The notes beneath the pieces are model-generated. The model made no database searches, was not told the DNA's origin, and was given only the letters and a program-made list of their open reading frames with translations. 64,000 bases of DNA. It comes from Ardenticatenales bacterium (lineage in GTDB: Bacteria > Chloroflexota > Anaerolineae > Epilineales > Epilineaceae). The position numbers and the translations under genes were made by a program. This document shows positions 56,501 through 64,000 of the stretch, piece after piece. Position 1 is the stretch's first letter, and each line of letters begins with the position of its first letter. The DNA is taken from contig JADYYS010000046.1 in the NCBI GenBank assembly GCA_020853525.1, positions 1 to 64,000 of the forward strand, read 5' to 3'.

Positions 56501-56763
56501 GGCAGGGATCGCCCGGCAGCGCTGCCCTTGACGGCCCCGCCAGGGGCCGCGATCTCGAGCGCCACCTCGGCGTTCGAGCCGGCCTGGCCCGTGACGGTGC
56601 TGCGCTGCAGCGTGACGACGGCCGTGAGGCGGGCCGGTGCCGGGTTCTGGGCGGACGGCATCGCATGAACGCGCGGCGTCGTCAGGTCGGGGGCAGCCAC
56701 TCCGAGGGACGCAATGCCGAGGGCAGCAGCGAGGTATGCGATGCGGGTCGCGTGCTGGGACAT
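53584..56763 (-). CDS. Large secreted beta-repeat protein
   Basis: 1059 residues. ATG 56763 has AGGAG at 7 nt and starts a signal peptide (RIAYLAAALGIASLGVAA). The rest is about ten divergent repeats of roughly 90-100 residues, each with a pattern V-x-G-x-A-P-P-G-A-x-V-T-V and a later D-x-x-G-x-(F/W) strand pair (for example VTGTAPPGAAVTVTVQSG, VTGQAPPGAALRVTA, VFGEATPGGRVAVRARP), resembling carboxypeptidase-regulatory or Ig-like sandwiches, interleaved with D-R-(L/I)-R-(V/I) segments. It ends YAPYVAKGARR. A surface fibre, adhesin or scaffold is likely, with no enzyme motif. It diverges from hisS with overlapping promoters. Confidence 0.78.
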   Translation of the reverse strand: MSQHATRIAYLAAALGIASLGVAAPDLTTPRVHAMPSAQNPAPARLTAVVTLQRSTVTGQAGSNAEVALEIAAPGGAVKGSAAGRSLPLFGLFRLDAAAADGGPAIVAAGDRVTVRSGEASIADSVPALSILGDADLDGVTGTAPPGAAVTVTVQSGLGLDAASRGAVADGSGRFTIGFGGAYDIDGFTTLRVDLVRGAFTFRAERLQSEQLMIRFYANTVGGLSVPGTPMAVELTRREGTVAGRGDGTTNGLGIWSATLVDAAGAPVDVRPGDRLRVLVAGSSILDYTVPELPVSADPATDSVQGTSPAGRGVTVLIDGAANQPARSVTAAADGSWRVSFAPEADIVPGTVGQLTMFDRKDGVDVTVYRAWAVTRLAVRLGEPVVTGVATPGEGVRLNLKDARGALRANTATLVEGGRFFGGGATFEATLENIQGDPIDVRPTDVLEFRQGTARIDLPIPTLTADIDTAADTVTGQAPPGAALRVTASFLFFNATRDVTADAAGRYAADFKGAFDLVGGIGVEVTQTVPEGHTITLATAASSLRVWPEAGRVDGSAAGGADVTVTALSETGTVLATGTDTANFLGTFDAPLRTPGGATYFPKPGDRIRIQFNNASKEMTVPALSIEWDTARERVFGEATPGGRVAVRARPPAGSGNGAETREQLIEAVSTYAAEFAPDQDLRAASRLEITYTYPNGDRSRVDRFLPYLNVQVGGNAVAGYALPRVDVVAALKDGATETGRGTAIADDGQAFDARIRSGGGMGIYVAITAGRTIDVEFEARHIALTVDNLSARFSRDEGATAIVGTGPTSTTLTTRVVGSNGQVRNQTVTTDGTGAFRLALPGGIDGLGGTSASVAFLNGEGHRQWALARIARLTAYLGLGSVEVEATPLTRTRLIWSERTDTLPELTTDTDGRLYVAIDVVGNQPRSGQTLSATIGTGAAAETASMTVADVRLALDTPRSTVTGRVPVGTGVLGRFAQLRLWPRDADTPTNIAVRTDADGNFTLDTMNPPGAGNPGASLASYDRVQVVHTNADGHRTIAEEAVTIAIYAPYVAKGARR

Positions 56764-56798
56764 CGTCGGCTCCTGGGGGCGGGCGTCACGGAGCGCGA

Positions 56799-56815
56799 AG
56801 GATAGCATCTATAAT
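56799..56815. promoter_or_regulatory. Overlapping divergent promoters, hisS / repeat protein
   Basis: On the minus strand TATCCT (56799-56804) serves the secreted repeat protein. On the plus strand TATAAT (56810-56815) lies 8 nt before the hisS ATG, implying a leaderless hisS mRNA. The two -10 boxes are 5 bp apart, so simultaneous open complexes are impossible. Confidence 0.6.
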
Positions 56816-56823
56816 CCCGCCCC

Positions 56824-58104
56824 ATGACCGACTTCCAGCGCCCGACCGGCACGCAAGACGTCCTGCCCGACGACCAGGCCTATTGGCGCTGGATCCACGC
56901 CACGGCCCGCGATGTCGCCGCCCGCTACGGCTGCCGGCCGATCGACATCCCGATCTACGAGCACACCGAGCTGTTTGCGCGCGGGGTCGGCACCGGGACG
57001 GACATCGTCGAAAAAGAGATGTTCACGTTCCGGCCGCGGCCGGAGAGCGAGCAGCTCACGCTGCGGCCCGAGTTCACGGCCGGCCTCATGCGCGCCTACC
57101 TTCAGAACGGGATGGGCTCGTGGCCCCAACCCGTGCGGCTCGTCACGTTCGGCCCGGTCTTCCGCTACGAGCGCCCGCAGGCGAACCGCTTCCGGCAGCA
57201 CTCCCAGTTCAACGTCGAAGTGATCGGCGAGGCTGACCCCGTCGTCGACTTCGAGGTGATGAGCCTCCTGTGGGACTACTTCTCGGCCCTCGGCCTGACC
57301 GGCCTGCGCTTCCAGCTGAACTCGATCGGCAGCCCCGAGGCGCGCCGAACGTACGTCGCCGACGTCCTCGTCCCGTACCTCGAGCGCCGTCGCGCCGAGC
57401 TGCCCGAGATCGACCTCGAACGGCTGGCGAAGAATCCGCTGCGCGTGTTGGACAGCAAGGAAGCGCCGACGCAAGCCGTCATCGCCGACGCGCCGCGCCT
57501 CACGGATCACATCGACGACGCGAGCCGCGCCCATTTCGCCGACCTACTGCGCTACCTCGACCTTGCCGGGCTCGCCTACGACCTCAACCCATTGCTCGTG
57601 CGCGGACTCGACTACTACACCCGCACCGTCTTCGAGATCCACGTCGCCGGAATCGGCGCCCAGAGCGCGCTGTGCGGCGGCGGGCGGTACGACGGCCTGA
57701 TGGAGCTCCTGGGCGGCGTGCCGACACCGGGCGTCGGGTTCGGCAGCGGGATCGAGCGCTGCGTGGCCGTGTTGAAGCAGTTCGAAATCGCGCCGCCGCC
57801 CCTCGGCACGCCCGATGTCTGGTTCGTCTACTTCGACGGCCCGACCAAGGACGCATGCGTGCAGGCGGCCGTGGCGCTGCGGCGCGCCGGCATCGCGGTG
57901 TCGATGTCGCCGGGCACCAAAGGGATGCGCAAGCAGCTGGGCGACGCATCGGACGCCGGCGCGCGGTTCGCGGCGATCATCGGCGGGGACGAGCTGGCGG
58001 CGGGGACGGTCATGCTCAAGGACTTGGCGGCACAGGAGCAGCGGATCGTCGAGCGGGATGCGCTCGCGGTGGCGGTCAGCGGCGGGTCGCCGGACGACGG
58101 GTAG
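56824..58104 (+). CDS. hisS: Histidyl-tRNA synthetase
   Basis: 426 residues, the usual length (E. coli 424). It charges tRNA-His with histidine. Class II motifs are visible: motif 2 as VFRYERPQANRFRQHSQFNV, the histidine-binding LLVRGLDYYTRTVFE and CGGGRYDGL, and motif 3 as GFGSGIERCVAVL. The C-terminal anticodon-binding domain includes DVWFVYFDG and SMSPGTKGMRKQLGDASDAG. ATG 56824 begins MTDFQRPTGTQDVLPDD, the conserved start of the family. It is preceded by a leaderless-type TATAAT box and converges with the tyrosine phenol-lyase gene, 27 bp apart. Confidence 0.97.
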   Translation: MTDFQRPTGTQDVLPDDQAYWRWIHATARDVAARYGCRPIDIPIYEHTELFARGVGTGTDIVEKEMFTFRPRPESEQLTLRPEFTAGLMRAYLQNGMGSWPQPVRLVTFGPVFRYERPQANRFRQHSQFNVEVIGEADPVVDFEVMSLLWDYFSALGLTGLRFQLNSIGSPEARRTYVADVLVPYLERRRAELPEIDLERLAKNPLRVLDSKEAPTQAVIADAPRLTDHIDDASRAHFADLLRYLDLAGLAYDLNPLLVRGLDYYTRTVFEIHVAGIGAQSALCGGGRYDGLMELLGGVPTPGVGFGSGIERCVAVLKQFEIAPPPLGTPDVWFVYFDGPTKDACVQAAVALRRAGIAVSMSPGTKGMRKQLGDASDAGARFAAIIGGDELAAGTVMLKDLAAQEQRIVERDALAVAVSGGSPDDG

Positions 58105-58131
58105 GCGCCGGCGGGCACCGGCCGGGAAGGC

Positions 58132-59571
<1,440 letters not shown>

Positions 59572-59580
59572 CTACGGCGG

Positions 59581-60576
59581 CTAGTTATCCGCCGCGCCGG
59601 CTGCGATCCAGTCCCGGACAAGGGCGATGTCCTCGTCCGACATCCGCACGCCGCCCGGCGGCATGTACGGCGATACCTGCCGGGACATCTTGAGGTAGAG
59701 CAGGCTGGCCTGCGGCTCCCCCGGCACGACGACCGGCCCGCTGTTGCCGCCGGCCATGAGGTGGGCATGGTCGTCCAGGTTCAGGCCGCCGACGTAGCCG
59801 TGGCAGCCGCGGCAGTCGCGCGCGAACATCGGAAGAATGTCGCCCTGGAAGCTGACCGGGTCCGGACCCGGCTTCGTGACACCGTCGACGGGCCAGGCGA
59901 TCGGGCCGATCAGGCGGTAGGACGACGCGACGCGGACGAGATCGTAGAGGTCGATGCAGCCGCTGTCGTCCAGATCTGCCGTCGGGTCGAAGTCCGCCTC
60001 GCCCGCGCACTGGCGGTAATGGGCCAGGATGCGGACGAGGTCGAAGAGGTCGACGCGGTTGTTGTTGTCGGCGTCGCCGCCCGGCAACTCGACGGTCTCC
60101 ATCGTCGTAACGGCGTCGGCGACGCACGGCACGTCGTCGGCCGCGGCGGTGAGGTGGCGCGGCAGCGACGCGCGCAGTCGGACCGTGCCGGGGGCGAGGC
60201 CGGTCAGTTGGAAGGCGCCGTCGGGCCCGGTCGTCGTCTCGGCCCCATCGGTCCCATTGGCCCCGGCGTTCGCCCGCACGGTGATCCCGTCGTCCGCGCC
60301 GGCGCCGGACTGCTCGAGGCGGCCGGTGACCGTGCACGTGCCTGCCTGTGCGGCGGACGCGGCGTGGGCGAGGGCGGAGGGGTCGCTGACGCGTACGGCG
60401 CCAATCGATGCGGCGATCGACGCGGCGATCGTGAGGGCGACAGCGATACGGGTGAACGGTCCGGATGGGACGGGCCGATGCGCGCTCGGTGTCGTCGCTC
60501 GAGGGGCTCGCGGTCTGGGCATGGGCATGGGCATCGGTACGGGCGTCGGCATGGGCGTCGGTTTGGGCATCGGCAT
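59581..60576 (-). CDS. Secreted dockerin-like / cytochrome c-type fusion protein
   Basis: Up to 331 residues. The N-terminus is an odd Met-Pro repeat (MPMPKPTPMPTPVPMPMPMP) from a GGGCAT-like simple repeat in the DNA, so the start is uncertain; Met19 (60522) is equally possible. A signal peptide (about 41-76) follows. Residues 79-165 are a carboxypeptidase-regulatory-like beta domain. Residues 167-220 hold two dockerin-type Ca-binding loops (GDADNNNRVDLFDLVRILAH and LDDSGCIDLYDLVRVASSY). Residues 240-331 carry one heme motif CRGCH (255-259) in a planctomycete-cytochrome-like domain (DILPMFARDCRGCHGY, YMPPGG, IRDWI-like end VRDWIAAGA). It is probably an extracytoplasmic electron-transfer or binding protein held by calcium-dependent contacts. 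Confidence 0.78.
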   Translation of the reverse strand: MPMPKPTPMPTPVPMPMPMPRPRAPRATTPSAHRPVPSGPFTRIAVALTIAASIAASIGAVRVSDPSALAHAASAAQAGTCTVTGRLEQSGAGADDGITVRANAGANGTDGAETTTGPDGAFQLTGLAPGTVRLRASLPRHLTAAADDVPCVADAVTTMETVELPGGDADNNNRVDLFDLVRILAHYRQCAGEADFDPTADLDDSGCIDLYDLVRVASSYRLIGPIAWPVDGVTKPGPDPVSFQGDILPMFARDCRGCHGYVGGLNLDDHAHLMAGGNSGPVVVPGEPQASLLYLKMSRQVSPYMPPGGVRMSDEDIALVRDWIAAGAADN

Positions 60577-60785
60577 TGGTGGTTTGGCCCCCGTTGCGAG
60601 GCGCCGGTGTCGGCGACACCGGGTTCGGCAGCGTCACATGATCGCGCGTTCGCTCGGACGTGACGTTGCGTTGGCGCAAGTTCGCGCGGTGGGTCATGCT
60701 GTACGCTCGATGGGTTCAGCCAAGATCCGCTCCGACCAGATTCGCTCCGACCGGATTCGCTCCGTCCAGTCGCGTACAACCAAGG
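60577..60785. other. Intergenic region with 15-bp direct repeats
   Basis: 209 bp between divergent genes. The notable content is three head-to-tail 15-bp units at 60723-60767, described separately. A TACGCT at about 60709-60714 could be a -10 for the gene at 60786. Confidence 0.5.
60723..60767. repeat. Three 15-bp direct repeats before membrane-protein gene
   Basis: AGATCCGCTCCGACC, AGATTCGCTCCGACC and GGATTCGCTCCGTCC follow each other without gaps, ending 18 nt before the ATG at 60786. They would lie in the 5' leader or operator region. Iterated sites of this kind often bind a protein, but slippage duplication is equally possible. Confidence 0.85.
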
Positions 60786-61970
60786 ATGAAGCCGGTGACC
60801 AAGCCCTATCGCACGATGGTCCGACTGTTCGCCGTGCTCGGCGCATTGGCCGCGATCGACGCCGCGTTGGCATCGGTGGGCGTCACGTCGTTCCTGATGG
60901 GCCTGCGCTGGCTGCGCGTGCACCTCGTGACGATCGGCATCGTCACCGAGGCGGCGTTCGGGCTCCTGCCCGGCCTCGTGGCGCTGCGTGCCGGCCGACC
61001 GGCGCCGCCGCCGCGCAACGACCGCTGGCTGCTGCTGAACGTCGGCCTCGTCACCCTCCTCGTCGGCATTCCGCTCGTCCGTGCACCGATGATCGGCGTC
61101 GGCGGCACATTGGTGTTGCTGGCGGCCGTGTGGCTGGCGTGGGATCTTTGGCGGATCGTGCCCGATGCGCCGGACGCGACCGCGAACGGCACGGGCGGCC
61201 GCCCCTTCTACCTGGCCGCCCTCTCGTTCGTCGTCGTCGGCGCGCTCGTGGGCACCGGACTGTGGCTCGGCTGGGGACCGTGGCTGCGGATCGCGGTCCC
61301 CAAGGAAACGCACGTCCACGCCGTCGTCTGGGGCTTCGCATCGTTCGTCCTGGCCGGTCTGCTGACGGACCTGCAGCAGCCGCTGACGGGCCGAGCTGCC
61401 GCGCGGCCGCTCTGGCTGACGATTGCCTTCTGGCTGCAGCTGGCCGGCGCTCTGGCGCTGCTCGCCGCGCCGTGGATGGGCGACGCGAACGGGCTCATGA
61501 TCGGCGGCATTGTTCTGTTCGCCTTCGCGACGGCACTGCTGTACGCCCAGCGGATTCTGCCCATGCGCGCGCACGGCGGCCCGGGCGCGGCCCATGTGCT
61601 GACTGCTTACATCTGGATCCTGGTGCCCGCCACCGCGCTTCCGTTTATCCTCCTCGGCTCCGGCACGCTGCCCGTGGCGCGGGTCGAGTCCGTCGGACCG
61701 GCCATCCTGGCGTACGGCTGGCTGCTGCAGACGCTGATCGCGCTCCTTCCGCCCGCGTTCGCGCGTGTCGAACAGGCCGACGCGTCGTCCGCGGATCGCC
61801 TGGCGCTCGGCGGTCGCTGGAGCAGTTGGATCGGCCTCAACCTCTGCACGCTGGCCCTCGTCGCCAGCATCGCGCTGCCGGCATTCGAAGCGCGGCTGCA
61901 GGGGGTGGCGTTCGGGTTGCTGGCGGCGGTGTTGCTCGGGTGGGCGTGGGATCTGACGCGCCGCGCGTAA
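60786..61970 (+). CDS. Polytopic membrane protein, NnrS/heme-oxidase-like pattern
   Basis: 394 residues with about 12 hydrophobic segments covering nearly the whole length. KETHVHAVVWGFASFVLAGL contains a His-x-His at the edge of a helix, like the HAHEM-x-FGF motif of NnrS and the heme-ligand helices of subunit I oxidases, so metal or heme binding is conceivable. Other recognisable NnrS motifs are not obvious, and I leave the family open. ATG 60786 (MKPVTKPYRTMVRLFAVLGA) follows AAGG only 1-2 nt away; starts further upstream would translate the 15-bp repeats. Confidence 0.65.
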   Translation: MKPVTKPYRTMVRLFAVLGALAAIDAALASVGVTSFLMGLRWLRVHLVTIGIVTEAAFGLLPGLVALRAGRPAPPPRNDRWLLLNVGLVTLLVGIPLVRAPMIGVGGTLVLLAAVWLAWDLWRIVPDAPDATANGTGGRPFYLAALSFVVVGALVGTGLWLGWGPWLRIAVPKETHVHAVVWGFASFVLAGLLTDLQQPLTGRAAARPLWLTIAFWLQLAGALALLAAPWMGDANGLMIGGIVLFAFATALLYAQRILPMRAHGGPGAAHVLTAYIWILVPATALPFILLGSGTLPVARVESVGPAILAYGWLLQTLIALLPPAFARVEQADASSADRLALGGRWSSWIGLNLCTLALVASIALPAFEARLQGVAFGLLAAVLLGWAWDLTRRA

Positions 61971-62054
61971 GATTGCGGTCGGCGCCGACGTGCGTCGCGG
62001 CATCGGCCCGATTCCCGACGGGTCGGTCCTCCCTCCTCCCAACCAGGCGTGTCC

Positions 62055-63275
62055 ATGTACGAGCTCCCGCTCCCCCACGACCCCGAGGCGATCCTCGACG
62101 CCTGCACCGTCCGCGGCCTGCGCATCCGCGGTCAGGGCCGGTTGCCGGTCCGCCGCGCCTCGGGTGCGCCGCACTGGCACATGGGCTGGACGGATCGCTC
62201 CGGGACGATCGAGCTGACGGAGACGAAGGACGGCGCGATGCTGAAGGTGGCCGCCAACCGCGACGCCGGCTGGGCGTCCGGGTTCGCGCGGCGGCTGGGG
62301 CGGACGCTGGCGCACGAGGCGGCGTTTGCGGCGGGGCGCGTCGAGCCGCTGGCGCCGCGGGTGCTCGTGATCGTCCATGACCCCGTCGTCGACGAGAAGC
62401 ACGGCCGGCGGCTGAGCGAGCACATGGGGTGGAACGATCCGGACGCGCTCGTGGCGCAGTACGTCGCCGACGTGGCCGAGGCAAGCCACGGCCTCGTGCG
62501 CTACGACGTGGTTCAGCGGCGGGCCGCGCCGTGGTGGCCGCCGAAGATCGACGGCTTCCGCTACACGCCCGCGGATTACCTGAAGCGCTGGAAGACGCGC
62601 GACATGTACCAGCCGGATGCGATCGACTACCCCAAGCAGGTGAAGGCATTCGATCTCGTCAAGCGCTTCGAGCGCGACGAGATCGACGAGGTCTGGTTCC
62701 TCACGTTCCCATACGCCGGCGACTGGGAGTCGACGATCGTCGGGCGCGACGCATTCTGGTGCAACTCGCCGCCCGTGGCAGGATTCGATGACTGCGCCGG
62801 CCGCTTCACGCTGATGGGCTTCAACTACGAACGCGACGTAGGCTGCATGCTGGAGAACCTCGGCCACCGCGTGGAGTCCGTGATGGACCGGGTCTGGCGG
62901 CGGCGCCACGGCGAGCGCAACCTCTGGCACCGCTTCACCCGCTACGACCAGACCCACCCGGGAGCGTCCCAGTGCGGCACCGTCCATTTCGCGCCGAACA
63001 GCGAGCGCGATTACGACTGGGGCAACCGGCGCGACGTGCTCAGCTACTGCGATGACTGGCTGGCGTTCCCGCGCCACGCCGGCATCGACGACGCCGCCGA
63101 CACCGAGGCGAACCGCATGCGGGCGAGGATGGTCGACTGCCGCGAGTGGGGCGGCGGCGACATGCGGGCCCACCACGTCTGGTGGCTGTCCCACCTGCCG
63201 CACGTCGCGGGGGAGACGGACGGTGTGGCCAACGAGTGGTGGCGGTTCGTAGCGGATCCGAACCGGGTGACGTAG
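62055..63275 (+). CDS. Conserved-looking protein of unknown function
   Basis: 406 residues, soluble, no signal peptide. A small beta-rich head (about 1-90) leads to a core with VLVIVHDPVVDEKHGRRLSE, EVWFLTFPYAGDWESTIVGR, FWCNSPPVAGFDDCAGRFTL, MGFNYERDVGCMLENLGHRV and later VHFAPNSERDYDWGNRRDVL. The many His, Asp, Trp and two Cys-containing stretches suggest an enzyme or carbohydrate-active domain, but I recognise no family or catalytic signature. ATG 62055 is preferred to GTG 62049. A TAAGAT box overlapping the stop of the preceding gene (61968-61973) could be its promoter. Confidence 0.75.
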   Translation: MYELPLPHDPEAILDACTVRGLRIRGQGRLPVRRASGAPHWHMGWTDRSGTIELTETKDGAMLKVAANRDAGWASGFARRLGRTLAHEAAFAAGRVEPLAPRVLVIVHDPVVDEKHGRRLSEHMGWNDPDALVAQYVADVAEASHGLVRYDVVQRRAAPWWPPKIDGFRYTPADYLKRWKTRDMYQPDAIDYPKQVKAFDLVKRFERDEIDEVWFLTFPYAGDWESTIVGRDAFWCNSPPVAGFDDCAGRFTLMGFNYERDVGCMLENLGHRVESVMDRVWRRRHGERNLWHRFTRYDQTHPGASQCGTVHFAPNSERDYDWGNRRDVLSYCDDWLAFPRHAGIDDAADTEANRMRARMVDCREWGGGDMRAHHVWWLSHLPHVAGETDGVANEWWRFVADPNRVT

Positions 63276-63307
63276 GCCACCATCGGACACGGCAATCACA
63301 ATGCCCG

Positions 63308-63334
63308 GTAGGGGCAGGTCCCCGTGCCTGCCCC
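63308..63334. repeat. GTAGGGGC-family palindrome
   Basis: GTA followed by GGGGCAGG (63311-63318), which pairs with CCTGCCCC (63327-63334) across an 8-nt loop. It belongs to the family at 8109, 25812, 46911 and 53456, but is intergenic, 33 nt after a stop codon. Confidence 0.8.
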
Positions 63335-63473
63335 GAAGGCCATTCCCAAACATCCGCCCCCGGCCCAAACGAATACGCTCGCACATCGTGAACGCCGCGC
63401 GGGGGGCGGTGGTTACGGTTCGTGAATCGTCGGGCATGGCTTGATGCGACGCCGACGCCGTCCGGCTGCAATG

Positions 63474-63515
63474 CCGAAGGCCGGACCCTCCCTGGAGAAG
63501 TGGTCCGGCCTTCGG
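63474..63515. terminator. Strong hairpin between convergent genes
   Basis: CCGAAGGCCGGACC (63474-63487) and GGTCCGGCCTTCGG (63502-63515) are perfect 14-bp complements with a 14-nt loop. It lies in the 315-bp gap (63276-63590) between convergent genes, so it can serve both. No T-run follows on either strand. Apart from this and the repeat at 63308, the gap shows no gene. Confidence 0.7.
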
Positions 63516-63590
63516 TGTGTCCGCCCAGTCGCACCGGCTCCGGGGGGAGTTCGATGCGCGAGAAATCGGTGTGGGGGGTGCTGCTCGCTC

Positions 63591-63845
63591 TCAGCTCAGC
63601 TCGTATGGGCTGCGGACCAGCACCAAGTACGGCGAGCCCGACGTCGGCGCGCCCATGAGGCGGGCGCTGTCCGAGGCGGCGGCCGCAGGGACCGTGGGCG
63701 CGGCGTCGGCGCGGCGTCGCTCGGCTTCCAGGCTGCGCTGGCGGGCGGCCAGGGCCATGAAGTCGAGATCGACCGTCGTCGTCGCGGCGTCGTGCCATGC
63801 GGTGGCGATGGGATCCTGCCAAACGGTCTCGTGGTCGTAGAACAT
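63591..63845 (-). CDS. Small protein of unknown function
   Basis: 84 residues. ATG 63845 has GGAGA about 9-10 nt upstream, and the region before it is AT-richer, like a promoter. The sequence starts MFYDHETVWQDPIATAWHDA and has a helical, charged middle (LAARQRSLEAERRRADA) and an Ala/Ser-rich end. There are no membrane segments or known motifs. It may be a small regulatory or structural protein; a strong hairpin lies beyond its stop. Confidence 0.6.
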   Translation of the reverse strand: MFYDHETVWQDPIATAWHDAATTTVDLDFMALAARQRSLEAERRRADAAPTVPAAAASDSARLMGAPTSGSPYLVLVRSPYELS

Positions 63846-63960
63846 CGTCCCTGTCTCCTAAGAAGGTCACATGCGAAACGCAAAAGGGTGCTGATCAAAA
63901 CCAAGGTCGAAAGAGTCGGCTGCCAAACCCAACAACGTCCAAACCGTACCAGCGCACATC

Positions 63961-63999
63961 AAATGGCCTGTCGAAATGGCCTGTCGAAACGGCCTGTCG
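63961..63999. repeat. 13-bp tandem repeat at window edge
   Basis: AAATGGCCTGTCG is present three times in a row (third copy with one change, AAACGGCCTGTCG) and reaches the last bases of the window, so the array may continue. The 63846-63960 stretch before it shows no gene. Confidence 0.9.
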
Positions 64000-64000
64000 T

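Noticed and set aside
63961-63999. CRISPR array start
   Set aside because: Units are 13 bp with no spacers; this is a plain tandem repeat.

Overview
The window is 64 kb of very GC-rich bacterial chromosome (roughly 70% G+C), densely packed with protein genes. I see no rRNA, tRNA, CRISPR array, transposase or phage structural gene. The gene mix points to Chloroflexota, most likely an Anaerolineae/Ardenticatenia-type lineage: several STAND-ATPase regulators (cyclase-NB-ARC-TPR, NACHT, BTAD), large GT39-like and YfhO-like membrane proteins, a Uma2 nuclease, dockerin-type repeats, and secreted beta-proteins with Thr/Pro-rich tails. This taxonomic call is inference; no marker gene was compared.

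Layout. 0.5-6.6 kb: a BNR-repeat lipoprotein, an aldo/keto reductase, a secreted protein, a membrane protein and mobA. 6.6-12.5 kb: asnB, an MFS transporter, and a divergent WecG-type glycosyltransferase / sugar-phosphate transferase pair, an envelope-polysaccharide theme. 12.5-18 kb: a thioesterase coupled to a GCS2-CBS fusion, a decayed LuxR-STAND regulator, and a coupled rimK / RimB-type protease pair. 18.1-22.05 kb: a three-gene chain with 4-nt overlaps: a multi-TM protein, a PycTM-like membrane effector (disrupted), and a class III cyclase-NB-ARC-TPR protein. 22-31 kb: three large polytopic envelope proteins and kup. 31-36.8 kb: an XRE regulator with a small membrane partner, metH and a hydrolase. 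36.9-43.6 kb: a membrane protein, a BTAD regulator, a small secreted protein and a NACHT protein. 43.6-53.5 kb: SulP, a GT39-like protein, a beta-helix/subtilase-remnant chimera, a UbiA-type prenyltransferase, a lyase-like secreted protein, Uma2 and a hydrolase. 53.5-64 kb: a 1,059-residue secreted repeat protein, hisS, tyrosine phenol-lyase, a dockerin-cytochrome fusion, two poorly characterised proteins and one 84-residue protein.

The best candidate for an undescribed system is the 18.1-22.05 kb operon. It resembles Pycsar (cyclase plus PycTM effector), but its cyclase is fused to a STAND sensor/ATPase and keeps the adenine-recognition Lys/Asp pair, so it may be a cAMP-type, STAND-gated relative. 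The effector carries a stop at codon 3 and a frameshift in a G4 run, so this copy may be dead, or the sequence may contain errors.

Two genome-wide habits also stand out. Short palindromic repeats of several families sit in frame inside at least five protein genes. A TANNNT -10 element, often followed by CGCCC, lies 7-8 nt before several start codons, implying leaderless mRNAs.
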